64,000 bases of DNA from Anas platyrhynchos (taxonomy: Eukaryota > Chordata > Aves > Anseriformes > Anatidae): positions 4,365,501 to 4,429,500 of the forward strand of contig NC_092613.1 in the NCBI RefSeq assembly GCF_047663525.1, read 5' to 3'. Below are positions 38,901 to 48,850 of the stretch, piece by piece. The notes beneath the pieces are model-generated. The model did no database searches. It worked only from the letters and a program-made list of their open reading frames with translations, and was not told the origin of the DNA. The stretch's first letter is position 1. Each line of letters opens with the position of its first letter. Made by a program: the position numbers and the translations under genes.

Positions 38901-41900
38901 CTCTTGGCACAGGCTGGCGCCGGCAGTTGGGCCAACACAAGGGCTGGGAGCAGCTCCTCTGTGCATGCACAGGGGGAAATCAGAGCTCAGGAGCCCACAG
39001 GGCAGGGCTTGAACCACAGAGGCTTGGCCGATGGGGCAGCGAGGTGGGGGGACCCCTGTGGTGTCCCCTTTGCTGCAGAAATTGGGCAGCTGAAGGTGCC
39101 TGGCTGCAGGAGGGCATCTCCCCCGGGGCATCGCTCCCTGCAGCCCCCTCTGGGGATGCTCCAGTTTTGGCAGAGGGGCCGGTTTGCTCTCATATGGGGA
39201 AACTGAGGCAGCAGCGACGCTCCCTGCATGGTGCCAGAGGTCCTACAGGGGCTGGAGGGGATCGTGCTCGATGCGCCAAGCCGGGCTCCAACCCCAAATG
39301 TCACCCCCAGCCCTGGCATCGCCCCCGGCCTCTCCCACGGGGGCGAAGAAAAGGGGCAGCCATTCTCCTGCCGCGTTACGCATTCCACCCCCGGCTGCGG
39401 CTGGCGTCAGCAGCAGCCACGGAGCTGGGGGAGAAAAGGGTGGAGGGAGGCGTCTGGGGCTGCAGGGGGGGGGACGTGGGGTGCCCGCGGTGCTGGGCTG
39501 ACCGGGGCCGTCCCCTCCGCCCCTGCACGTCGTGGTGGAAAGGCTGCGTCAGCAAACCTGCATCATGGGCTGGCCTTCGATGCTCAGAGCATCCTTACCC
39601 TTCTCTTTCCCCCCCCCCACACCCACTTTTTTTGCCTTGTTTCAGGACCAGGGGGGTGTTTTCCTCTGTCTCAGTGGGGTTGGGGCAGCCCCGGCCCCAC
39701 ACATTCCGCAGTGAGCCCAAGCAGGGTTTTCGTGCCCCCTTCTCGTATTTTGGGTGACTGCTCTGCGGTGTGGGGGGATGCACAGAGGGAGTCGGGGGGG
39801 CTGGCCAGGGCTGGGTGCACACCTGAGACCTCTGGGGGCTTTGGGGCTCTTTTGGGGCTCTTTTGGGGCTCTTTTGGGTTCTTTTGGGGTTCTTTTGGGG
39901 TTTTGGGACACAGCAGCACCCTGGTGGCTCAGCACCAGGAAACAATTCCTCTCCCCCTTGTGTTTTCCCGGAGCAGGATCCTCTCTGGGTCTCACCCTCC
40001 CCATCCCCGTGCTGCTGGGAGGGAGCTGGAGCAGTGCTCGGTGGGACGGGGGCTTCAGAGGGGACATGGGCAGAGGAGGGGGGACCAGGAGGGGACGAGG
40101 CCCCGTGTGGGAAGGGGAGGGCGAGGCACGATCCCCTGCGCTCAGTCTGGATTCCCGGGTGCCCCCGGTGCTTCCACCCCTCCCCACCCCTGTACGGACC
40201 CCGGAGCTGTGCCGAACCCCAAAAGAAGTGCTCGGGGCTACGGCCTGCGCGGTGTCTGAGCACCGGGTGGAGCCCTGCTGATAGCATCTGGCCAGAGGGT
40301 GAAAAAGGGAGAGAAAATCTGGTCGAGCGAGAACCGAGAACCGTCTCCAGCTGCAGCAGCCGGTGTGGCCCCCGGCGGGTCCTCTCCTTCTGGGAGGAGA
40401 TCTCCAGCCCCATGAGGAGAGGAGCAGGGACACCGTGTGCCCGGGCACCGTCTCCTCCAGCCCCAATCTTTGCCACGAGCTTTTTGTGTAAATCCCAACG
40501 CAAAGGGAAGCCACCAGCTTTTGGGCCTCTCCTTCCAGCATCTCCGGCTCGCCGGTGGTTGAAGGAGGGCAGACGGCGCCGCGCCGCCAGCCGGAGGCGT
40601 TGGTGCTCCCGAGCAGCCTTCCCCCTGGGCTTTCCAGCACAGAAAGTCGGGATTTCCAGTTGGGACTGCCAGCACATGGGAAATTTGGGCAAAACGTGCT
40701 TCGTTTGGGGGATTTGGACAAAACCCAGATGGACGGCACCGCTGGTTGATGATGGTGTGTCTCCAGATCACCGTCGTCTGCTTTCACTGCAAACAAAGCC
40801 TGGTCTTAATTTCTTCCAAACCTTTTCTTGTTTTCATTTTTGCATCTTCTCGTGACACGCTTACAGAAAGCAGCTGCTGCTGCCAGGTTGCAACACGGCA
40901 GCCGGCTTGGGTGCGTTCTTTATTTATTTTTTCAAGAGATCGCTAAGGGCAGCTGCCAAACTGCATGGCTCGGGGCGCCTTATCATCCCTGCGAGATCAA
41001 AGCGTGTCCTGTTTGCTCTGTAATATTTGAAACAGCCCGATTTAAAAAAAAAAAAAGAAAAGAAAAGAAAAAAAAAAGTTCTTCATGTACCAAGAAAGGA
41101 ATGAAATGAATGCCAGACAATCCTCACTTCCACGTGAATTCTTTGCTGTTTCCAGATGATTGTTTGAGGTCGATATTTGGGGATTTCCTGCTGCCAGGCC
41201 CAAGCCGTGCCCTGTGACTGCAGTGGGTGATGCTGGGGGGTCGGGGTGGCAGCGGGGGGCTCAGTGCCAGGGGGGTGGGAGCTCGTAGGGCTGGAGCCTG
41301 ACCCCGTCCCCTCTCCCTTGTGCTTGGCCAGGTGCTGTCCCACAACCTGTACACGGTGCTGTGCATCCCCCACGACCCCGTGGCGCTGGAAGAGCATTTC
41401 CGAGATGACGACGACGGGCCGGTGTCCAGCCAGGGCTACATGCCCTACCTCAACAAGTACATCCTGGATAAGGTGAGCCCCCGGCCCCTCTCCCCGGGAC
41501 CCCCCTGTGACCGCGGTGCCTGCTCCGCTCCCGCATCTCGTGGCCGTCCCACATCTCCTGTCCCCTCTGCTCCCGGTGTGCAGGGCACGGTGTGCTGGGA
41601 CGGGCGGCAGGAGGATTCAGAGCACTCAGATGAAAGCCAAAATGAGCCTCGTTGGCGAGGCTCAAGCCAGCCTCCCCCTTTCCATCTGGCCCCTGGATGA
41701 GGCGCAGCTGCGTCAGCATTTCCTAAAGGGCTCGGAGGGGGTCCTGGCGGCCTCTCCCAGCCCGTTTTTCCTCTCCACCCCTGTTGAGATTTGAGGCACG
41801 ACCTCTCGGCCGCTTGGTGGAGGAGGAGGAGGCTGGGGGAGGCCGGGGCACTGGGGCAGGGCAGAGGTTGGGGTGGGAGGTGGGTGGGTTTCGCTCTTTT

Positions 41901-44900
41901 TCCATGGCTCAAAGGCACCTTTGTTCCGCGCGGTGCACCACGGCGGCACGGTGCTCGTTTCCTCCGGGCACACGAGGAGAGGAAAAACGACTGACGGCTT
42001 TCTTCCACTGCGTGCTGTCAAGGCGCTGGGGGCCTGGAGCAGGGTGCCGGCACCCTTCCCTCCCCTGCTGCCTCCCCAAAGGGCTGAGATGGGTTTTTGG
42101 CTGCCGCTGGTGCTCCGGTACCGCTCCCCGCTGGGTGCTGGCTGAGCCCCAGGGATGCTGGCATCGACCCCGGGTATCGGGATATAGGGATCGGCTCTGC
42201 TCTGAGCAGGGACAGAGCCAAGCCCAAGCCTGCTGCCCCAGGGAGGGCACCAGGGGCTGATCCTGCTCGGCACAGCCCCATCTTCCTGCTGCAGAGCGGC
42301 CCAAACCCTTGCAGTTTCCCATGTGGTTCTCCGGGACATGACCTTCAAACCCCCTTCTCCTTTCACTAATAAAATCCCAGAGGCAGCCTGCGAAGGGGAA
42401 GTGGTTTTTCCTAGTAAGAGGGGCTTTTAGCTCTTCCTGGTACCCAGGACCCAAAGGTTCTTCTCTGGCTCTGCTGCTGCAGATTGTGGTTTGTGCTCAT
42501 GCTAGCCACGTGGTAGGGCTCTGGGAAAGTGCAGGGACAGAGCGGGACAGGCCGGTCTGGTCCCTGCCACCCCCTCCCAGGGTGGCACAGCCTCTAAAAC
42601 CAGCAGTAATACCTCAGGTCCAGCCCTGAGGAAGCCTTTTGGTGGCCACAGAAGCTTGTGAACAGGCAGCAGGGCTGATGGAGGTGTTTTCCCTACCACC
42701 GGTGCTGCCTGCTTGCCTTTTTGCCGTCACTTCCCTTTGCCGAGCCCCTATTCCTCTTTTTTGGTCAAATGGGATAAAGAGAGTGACCCAAAGCCCTGCA
42801 GGCATTTGCAGTGTGGGCTTGGGGAGAGCCCAGGGGTGCTGGATGCGCTTTGCTCTGTGCTTTCTGCTGGTGCCCCACAGCCCCAGGTGCTGTGCCATGG
42901 TGCCCAGGCACCGCAGCGATCCTGGGGCGCTCTCTCTGCCGGTCAGCGTGCCCAAAACCACCTGTGCAAGGGCTCCTGTGCTTGGTGGCCTTGCACCAAG
43001 AGTTAGTGCTCAGCCACACTCTGTGGTGATGGTTGCATCCTGTGCTCTGCTGCACGGACAAATCAGTCGGTGCCAGCAGGGACAGGAGGTCTCCGGTGTG
43101 GAGCATCTCCCCCTGGAAGCCCCCTCGCAGTCCTTCACCAGCCTGGCTCCTGTCTGCAGGTGGAGGAAGGTGCTTTTGTCAAAGAAAACTTTGACGAGCT
43201 CTGCTGGACTCTGACGGCGAAGAAAAATTACAAGCCTGACCGGAACGGGAACAGCATCGTATCCCACCAGGACGCCTTCAAGCTCTGGTGTCTCTTCAAC
43301 TTTCTGTCTGAAGACAAATACCCTCTGGTCATGGTGCCGGACGAGGTAGGAGCCAGCTGCCTCTCCCCGGGCTCGGTTTTGGGCTGCCATGTCCCGCTAT
43401 CGCTTCCTGGCACATCCTTCCTCCGGCTGCCTCATCACATCCTGCAATGTGGGGGGGGAGAGAGGGCAGGGGGGGAGGAAGAGCCGTGCCCACGAAAAGC
43501 GGGGTGGGCTGGGGGCTGGGGGGGAACCCTCCGAAATGCTGGAGCCTCCGGAGCATAGATGGCTCGGAGGACAAGGAAAGGGCTGCTCTGTGTTGGTTTT
43601 GGGGTGAGGCAGCCATTTGGACTGTTGTTAAATGAACGGGGCAGGTTTTGGACCAGCAAGCAAGCTCGGCTCCTGCTGGGGCTGGTCTTGAAGCCCTCGC
43701 AACAGGCCAGGGGTTGAGTTGGGCAGGGACCTGGAAGATTCCTCCTGATTTTTATGGGGATGAAAGAGAAGATGACGAGAAACCCCTTAAACCTGCTGTT
43801 ATCACGGGGTGCTGCTTGTGAAGCAGGCAGGGTCGGAGCAGACCCCGCTGGCACCGAGAGCTCAGCCCCTGCCCAGCACCTGAGGGGCACGCAGCCGGGC
43901 TGCTCGGCGAGGGGCAGGCAGTAATCTCCAAATTCCAGACAGCATTTGGGTTTTCCCTTCTCTGAGACCCAGATGAAAGCCCCACGAGAAGGTTCCAGAT
44001 GCCGGGAGGAGGGACAGGCTCAAAAGCCATCAGCGGCCTCGCCGGGTGCTGCTGCAGCAGTCAGGGACAGGCAGGCGGCTGCCACCCGCTTGGGCACCAT
44101 CTCCCCCCTGAGATCAGCCCCCCACGCCCCTCCTAAGAAGAAAAAAAAAAAAAATAGTAAACCCAAACAAACAGAGAACCCACCACCACCCAAAAAAAAA
44201 AAAAAAAAAAAGAGAAAAGAAAAAGAAAAGCAACGCAGCGCTGCGCAGATGTACGAGGGCAACCGCACTTCCTGCTCCCCAGGAGAGGTGTTTCCTGTTC
44301 CCCAGACCATGACAACATGAATCATCCTTCTGCCGACAGGGCCGGGCCTGAGAAAAAGAAAAAAAAAAAAGATATTGTCCTAGAAAAAACATAATTAATT
44401 TCTCCTAGATAAATGATGAGGAGAGGGAAGTCCTCTCAGATGAGGAAGGGCTCCCAGCGCCTGGAGGGGGCTGCAGGAGAGGTGGGGTCATAGAGACAAG
44501 GGGAAATGTCCTTCAGGACGTTTAGAGGAAAAGAGAGGAGATATAGGTCAGGTATTAGGAAGAAATTCTTCACTGTGAGGGCAGCGAGGCCCTGGCACGG
44601 GAGCTGGGGGTGCCCTAGACCAGGCTGGGGAGGCTGGGGGCAGCCCGGGCCTGGTGTTCGTGTCCTCTGTGGGACCTCGTCCCCTGCTCCAGCCCGAGGT
44701 TCTCACAGTTTCAGCTGGAAACCAGAGCGGTGCTGAGGTCAGGGCCATGGTCTGAGCCGCCTGCCTTGTGGGTTGGGTGGGGGACAGCAGTGCTGGGCCG
44801 ATCTCCCCGAGGCACTTGGCTTCTGCGGTGCTTTCTCTCTCTTCAAAGAAGCCAAAAGCATCCAGTGCTTGTGGCCCAAACGAAGAACCTCCCAGGGCTA

Positions 44901-47900
44901 ATTGAGCTTTAACTCAAAATCAATGTCCTGAGCCTTGATGAGCTTGGCCATCGCCCCTAACCCTTGCAAGGGGTGGTATCTTTGTGATAAGGCACGGAAA
45001 GGGACGCGGTCTTAGGTCCTCCAGCACGGCTTTCCTTGCTCCAAGTCGGCGGCTGTGGGGTGGGAACGGCTCTCGCTCCTCCCCGACGCTGCTCTCCCCG
45101 TCCCCGCAGGTGGAGTACCTGCTGAAGAAGATCTGCACGGCCATGAACGTGGAGCTGAACTCCTGCGAGCTGGACGATTACCTGTCCCAGGAGCCGCAGG
45201 GGCAGGGCGGCCTGACGGTCTGGCAGTTCCTGGACATGGTGAACTCGGGGCGGCTCCTGCGGGGCATCGAGCAGGAGGCCATCAGCATGGCCGTGGAGGA
45301 GGTGTACCAGGAGGTGATCGAGGACGTGCTCAAGCAGGCAAGGAGCCCAAGTGTCCTGGGGCACAAGCTCTCTCTGGGGGTGTTTCTGGTTTTCTCCCAG
45401 CCCTCAAGGGCATGGTTATGGTGGTGTTGTACCACCACCCATCCTTCCCCTGCCCCGTTGTTGATCCCCGTGTCTCCTGGGCGCAGGGCTACCTGTGGAA
45501 GAAGGGCCAGTTGAGGAGGAACTGGTCAGAGCGGTGGTTCATGCTGAAGCCCAGCGTCCTGTCCTACTACATGAGCGAGGAACGGAAGGAGAAGAAGGGG
45601 AGCATCGCGTTGGACAAACACTGCTGCGTGGAGGTACAGCCTGGGCCGTGGCTCGCGGCAGGGATAACACATCCCACGTGGGTTTATCTCGGTCCTCATC
45701 CTGCTGGTTGTCCCCTCACCCTGTGGTGACACCGTGTTGTGTCCTCTCCCTGCAGGTGCTGCCCGACCGGGACGGGAAGAGGTGCATGTTCTGCGTGAAG
45801 ACCTCCTCCCGCACGTACGAGATGAGCGCCTCCGACACCCGGCAGCGCCAGGAGTGGACGCTAGGTCCGTGTCCCCATGCCCGCTCTGTGTCCCCTCCCC
45901 AGCACCTTTGTGGCCCCGCTGACGTCCTCCTTCCCTCCCCAGCCATCCAGACCGCCATCCGGCTGCAGGCCGAAGGCAAGAAGTCCCTGCACAAAGACCT
46001 GAAGCAGAAGCGACGGGAGCAGCGGGAGCAACGGGAGCAGCGGAAGGCGGCCAAGGAGGAGGAGACGCAGCGGCTCAAGCAGCTCCAAGAGGAGAAGGAG
46101 AGGAAGCTGCAGGAGCTGGAGCTGCTGAAGGAGGCCCAGCGGCAGGCGGAGATACTCCTGCAGGAGGAGGAGCAGCGGCGGAGGCAACAGCACGAGGAGA
46201 TGCAGAGGACACTGGAGATCCAGCTGCGGGAGGCCGAGCAGGTGGGTGCATCCTCGTGGCAGGTCCTGCTGCGGGGCTGCATCGCTCGTGGGATGACCGC
46301 TGCCTTCTCCATCCCTTGGCCATGTTACCTGGGGTTTGGAGGAGCTGAGCATGTCCTCTTCTTGCAATAACACTGCTGGGAACCAACACCTCTGGGCTCC
46401 CGTGGTGGTGTGGGACCTGGGGACAAGGGATGGAGGGGTCAGCACATGAGGTACCCAAGGAGCAGGAGCTGAGGACAACGTGCTCTGGGGTGTGTGAAGC
46501 TGAGAGGCTTCAACGCTGTACATGGAGCCAACTTCTGACCTTGCAGATGATGCTTTGGAGCTCTCTCCATGGGCTCTCTGTGGTGGTGGGGACATCTGGC
46601 CCCATCCACCCAGGGGTGCAGGGCCAGCACCCACGCTGACAGCTCCTCTCCCCGCCGCAGGCACGCGCCTCCATGCAGGCGGAGATGGTCCTGAAGGAGG
46701 CAGAGGCAGAGCGTCAGCGCAAGCGCATCACGGAGCTGGAGGAGATGCAGGAGCGTCTCCAGGAGGCCCTGCAACAGGAGGTGAAGGCTCGGCACGACGA
46801 GGAGTCTGTGAGATACGCGCAGGCCAGGTAGGACCAGAGCATCCCTGGCTCTCCTCAACCAGGGCAGGGCTGGGCGTAGGGCTGTCAGACACGCTCCTCA
46901 CACTCCTCGGGGTGATGCCATGGCCTTGTCTGCTCCCCGAGGAACCAGCGTGTGCCCGTGACCGCCCGTGATGGCAGCAGGGCTGGGGGAAGCTGGTGGA
47001 TGAAGTGGCAGAGGGATGTCCTCACCTCTTGCGCTTTCTTGACAGGCTACTGGCTGAGGAAGAGGAGAAGCTGAAACAGCTGATGAAATTGAAGGAGGAG
47101 CAGGAAGAATACATCATCAAAACTCAGCTGGAGAAGCAGGTCCTCAAGCAGGAGATGGAGAACAAGAACAAGTGTCTGGAAGAGGCCCAGAAGCAGCTGG
47201 AGGAAGTGAGAGTGAACAGGCAGCGGGTGGACCAAGACGTCATGGTGAGCATCACCTTGGTGACACTTCCCATCGCGCTACGAGCCCCGGGGGACTTCCT
47301 GGCCCTCCTCTGAGACACCTCCATGCTGGGGAGAACCTGGGGACTTTGGGGACCCGCTGACACATACCCCTGCTGAGCCAGGCTGGATTTAGGGTGTTAC
47401 ATTAGCTGCAGCAGGGAAAGCAGCCCAGAGGTTTGCCTGGGAAGGGATGTCTGCCCTGCGAGGCACATCCCGTGCTCCTGGTAGAGCCATGCCAGGCTCG
47501 GCGCTCAGCTTGCGAGGCCAGCGAAGCGGGGAGGAGGCTGTGGCCACTTTGCCCCCATTTTGCTGCGCTGGCAGATGCTATTAGGAGAAGTCTGCTGACG
47601 GGGCAGGCGCTGGAGAAACCACCAGGCTGGCACTTCCTCACCCTGCGGCTCTGGGTTTTTCTGATCCGTGCCAGGGGCTGATTTGGTGGCTGGAGTGACA
47701 CAAGGGTGTCCTGCTGGGGGGACAGCACTGGTGTTGTATATAAACCTATAGAGGCTCAGTGCTCTCCTCCATCTCCTTACAGGCGGCCCAGAGGAAGCTG
47801 CGGCAGGCCAGCACCAACGTCAAGCACTGGAACGTGCAGATGAACCGACTGATGCACCCCATCGAGCCGGGAGGTAGGAGACCTTCCCCCGGGGCATGCA

Positions 47901-48270
47901 ACTCCGTGCTGCTGCCGGTTCTCCTGCCCCGACCCCCTCTTTGGGATCCTCAGAGAAGCACAGTCACCTCCGGCAAAGAGACCCTGTGCTCCTTTTCCTT
48001 CACCACGAGGTAAATTTGGACCCCAGGTAAACAATCTACTTTTTCTGTCTGTCCCCAGACAAGCGCACAAATGTGAGCGGAGGCGGCTTCGCTGGCTACC
48101 ATCCCCTCCTGTGCCGGAGAGATTCCTCCCTCAAACTCAAGCAGAAGGTGGAAGAGAAAGGCAGCGACCCCGTGAGGGACGGCAGCAAGGAAAACGTGAG
48201 CAACGGTGGGAACAGAGACCCGCCACCGCCTTCGGATGCAGACCCCATGGCCACGGAGCCCTCCAACTAG
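35881..48270 (+). CDS. DEF6: DEF6 (SLAT/IBP) guanine nucleotide exchange factor, complete
   Basis: SWAP-70-family exchange factor for Rho GTPases (Rac, Cdc42) in lymphocytes, acting downstream of antigen receptors. Eleven exons close in phase to 624 residues (the human protein is 631). Layout: an N-terminal EF-hand-like region (1-110), PH domain (about 217-313), long Glu/Gln/Arg-rich coiled coil (about 315-550) and a variable tail. The tyrosines matching human Y133 and Y144 (DKYPLV and VEYLLKK), phosphorylated by ITK, are present, and so is the residue matching LCK site Y210 (VYQEV, here Y207). Exons: 35881-35976, 41332-41472, 43160-43345, 45110-45337, 45487-45633, 45756-45864, 45943-46241, 46661-46827, 47046-47244, 47783-47873, 48059-48270. 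The intron after exon 4 uses a GC donor. The start [15 protein letters not shown] fits the family; the Met is preceded by gtagcc. Confidence 0.97.
36449..36466 (+). promoter_or_regulatory. ZNF143/ZNF76-like motif in DEF6 intron 1
   Basis: Reads aactacaactcctcagcg, matching the ACTACAACTCC left part of the SBS consensus. It lies about 470 bases downstream of exon 1. The right half is weak. Confidence 0.35.
39841..39907 (+). repeat. Tandem repeat, 11-base unit (ttggggctctt)
   Basis: Six near-perfect copies in DEF6 intron 1; later copies change ggct to ggtt. Confidence 0.9.
41332..41472 (+). CDS. DEF6: DEF6 exon 2
   Basis: Residues 33-79, encoding [20 protein letters not shown] and [18 protein letters not shown], phase 0. 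Confidence 0.97.
43160..43345 (+). CDS. DEF6: DEF6 exon 3
   Basis: Residues 80-141, encoding [20 protein letters not shown] and ending [12 protein letters not shown]. Contains the tyrosine matching human Y133. Confidence 0.97.
44112..44235 (+). repeat. A-rich low-complexity tract
   Basis: Two A-runs of 15-20 bases separated by a CA-rich stretch, then gaaaag repeats, in DEF6 intron 3. Confidence 0.85.
44485..44640 (+). mobile_element. CR1 retroposon fragment
   Basis: Sense-orientation CR1 segment: acaaggggaaatgtccttca, ggtattaggaagaaattctt, cactgtgagggcagcgaggc and cctggcacgggagctg. It lies in DEF6 intron 3, upstream of exon 4. Edges are approximate. Confidence 0.8.
45110..45337 (+). CDS. 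DEF6: DEF6 exon 4
   Basis: Residues 142-217, starting VEYLLKK (ITK-site tyrosine) and ending EDVLKQ. The donor is GC (cag|gcaagg), fixed by the conserved VLKQGYLWK junction. Confidence 0.95.
45487..45633 (+). CDS. DEF6: DEF6 exon 5, PH domain first part
   Basis: Residues 218-266, encoding [20 protein letters not shown], the classic PH start with basic residues that bind phosphoinositides. Confidence 0.97.
45756..45864 (+). CDS. DEF6: DEF6 exon 6, PH domain middle
   Basis: Encodes [20 protein letters not shown] and RQRQEWT. Ends in phase 1 at a weak gtccgt donor. Confidence 0.96.
45943..46241 (+). CDS. DEF6: DEF6 exon 7, PH end and coiled coil
   Basis: Residues 303-402. The PH C-terminal helix ([13 protein letters not shown]) runs into [13 protein letters not shown] and a long charged coiled coil. 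Confidence 0.97.
46661..46827 (+). CDS. DEF6: DEF6 exon 8, coiled coil
   Basis: Encodes [20 protein letters not shown] and [15 protein letters not shown], ending in phase 2. Confidence 0.96.
47046..47244 (+). CDS. DEF6: DEF6 exon 9, coiled coil
   Basis: Encodes [20 protein letters not shown] through [13 protein letters not shown], phase 0 at its end. Confidence 0.96.
47783..47873 (+). CDS. DEF6: DEF6 exon 10
   Basis: Encodes [20 protein letters not shown] and [10 protein letters not shown], almost identical to the human segment. Confidence 0.97.
48059..48270 (+). CDS. DEF6: DEF6 terminal coding exon
   Basis: Residues 555-624, with [20 protein letters not shown], then a diverged, Asn/Asp/Pro-rich tail ending EPSN and TAG. 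The tail is the least conserved part of DEF6. Confidence 0.94.
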
Positions 48271-48850
48271 CCCCACGGGATGGCAGAGCCCAGCAGGGAG
48301 CCGCAGGGCCCAGCACGGCCCTCTGAGCACACTTGGTCACTGTGTGGAGACCAGTAGAGACTAGCACAGAGCCTCTAAGTGACTACACGCAGGGCAGAGA
48401 CGTTCCCCTTCTCTTCAGGGATGTGCTGCAGCCACGGCGGGCCAGGAGCTCAGGCAGCCCAACGTGGGGAGAAGGCAGCGGGGCCGTCTCCTCCGGGCTG
48501 CCCAGGTGTGGGGGCTCAACGCGCCTCCCTGCACGCTGGACTCTGGTTTCAACACTGCCTCAAAACACCACCACGGGTCTGGATCACTCAGTCCAGGATT
48601 CCCCTTTGATTTCTCCTGGCAATGCCTGCTGTGTTGTCTGCTGCGCCCCTGCAAAGGGGATCCCAGAGCAGCCTTTATGGACTGAGCAGTGACTTCTCCT
48701 CCCTCACAATGGGCATTTTCGGCCCTGATCAGGTGGACCAGGATGTCCTGAACTAACACGTGCATTCCCTGAAGGGGGTTGTTAGTCACTGGAGTCACGT
48801 AGATGGTAGTACAAACCAACAAGTAATAAAGCTTTTGGAGCCCCTGGCCC
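48271..48850 (+). other. DEF6: DEF6 3' untranslated region with AATAAA
   Basis: AATAAA at 48825-48830, about 555 bases after the stop, followed by a T/G-containing stretch. Likely main 3' end. Confidence 0.7.

Noticed and set aside
39595-40796. Minus-strand open frames of 365 and 384 codons in DEF6 intron 1
   Set aside because: No recognisable domain, composition follows the GC content, and two frames are open in parallel, as expected by chance in GC-rich DNA.
45716-46664. Two overlapping minus-strand frames (Ser/Cys-rich and Leu-rich) opposite DEF6 exon 7
   Set aside because: They are the antisense of the Glu/Gln/Arg coiled-coil codons, which always yields Leu- or Ser-rich shadows.
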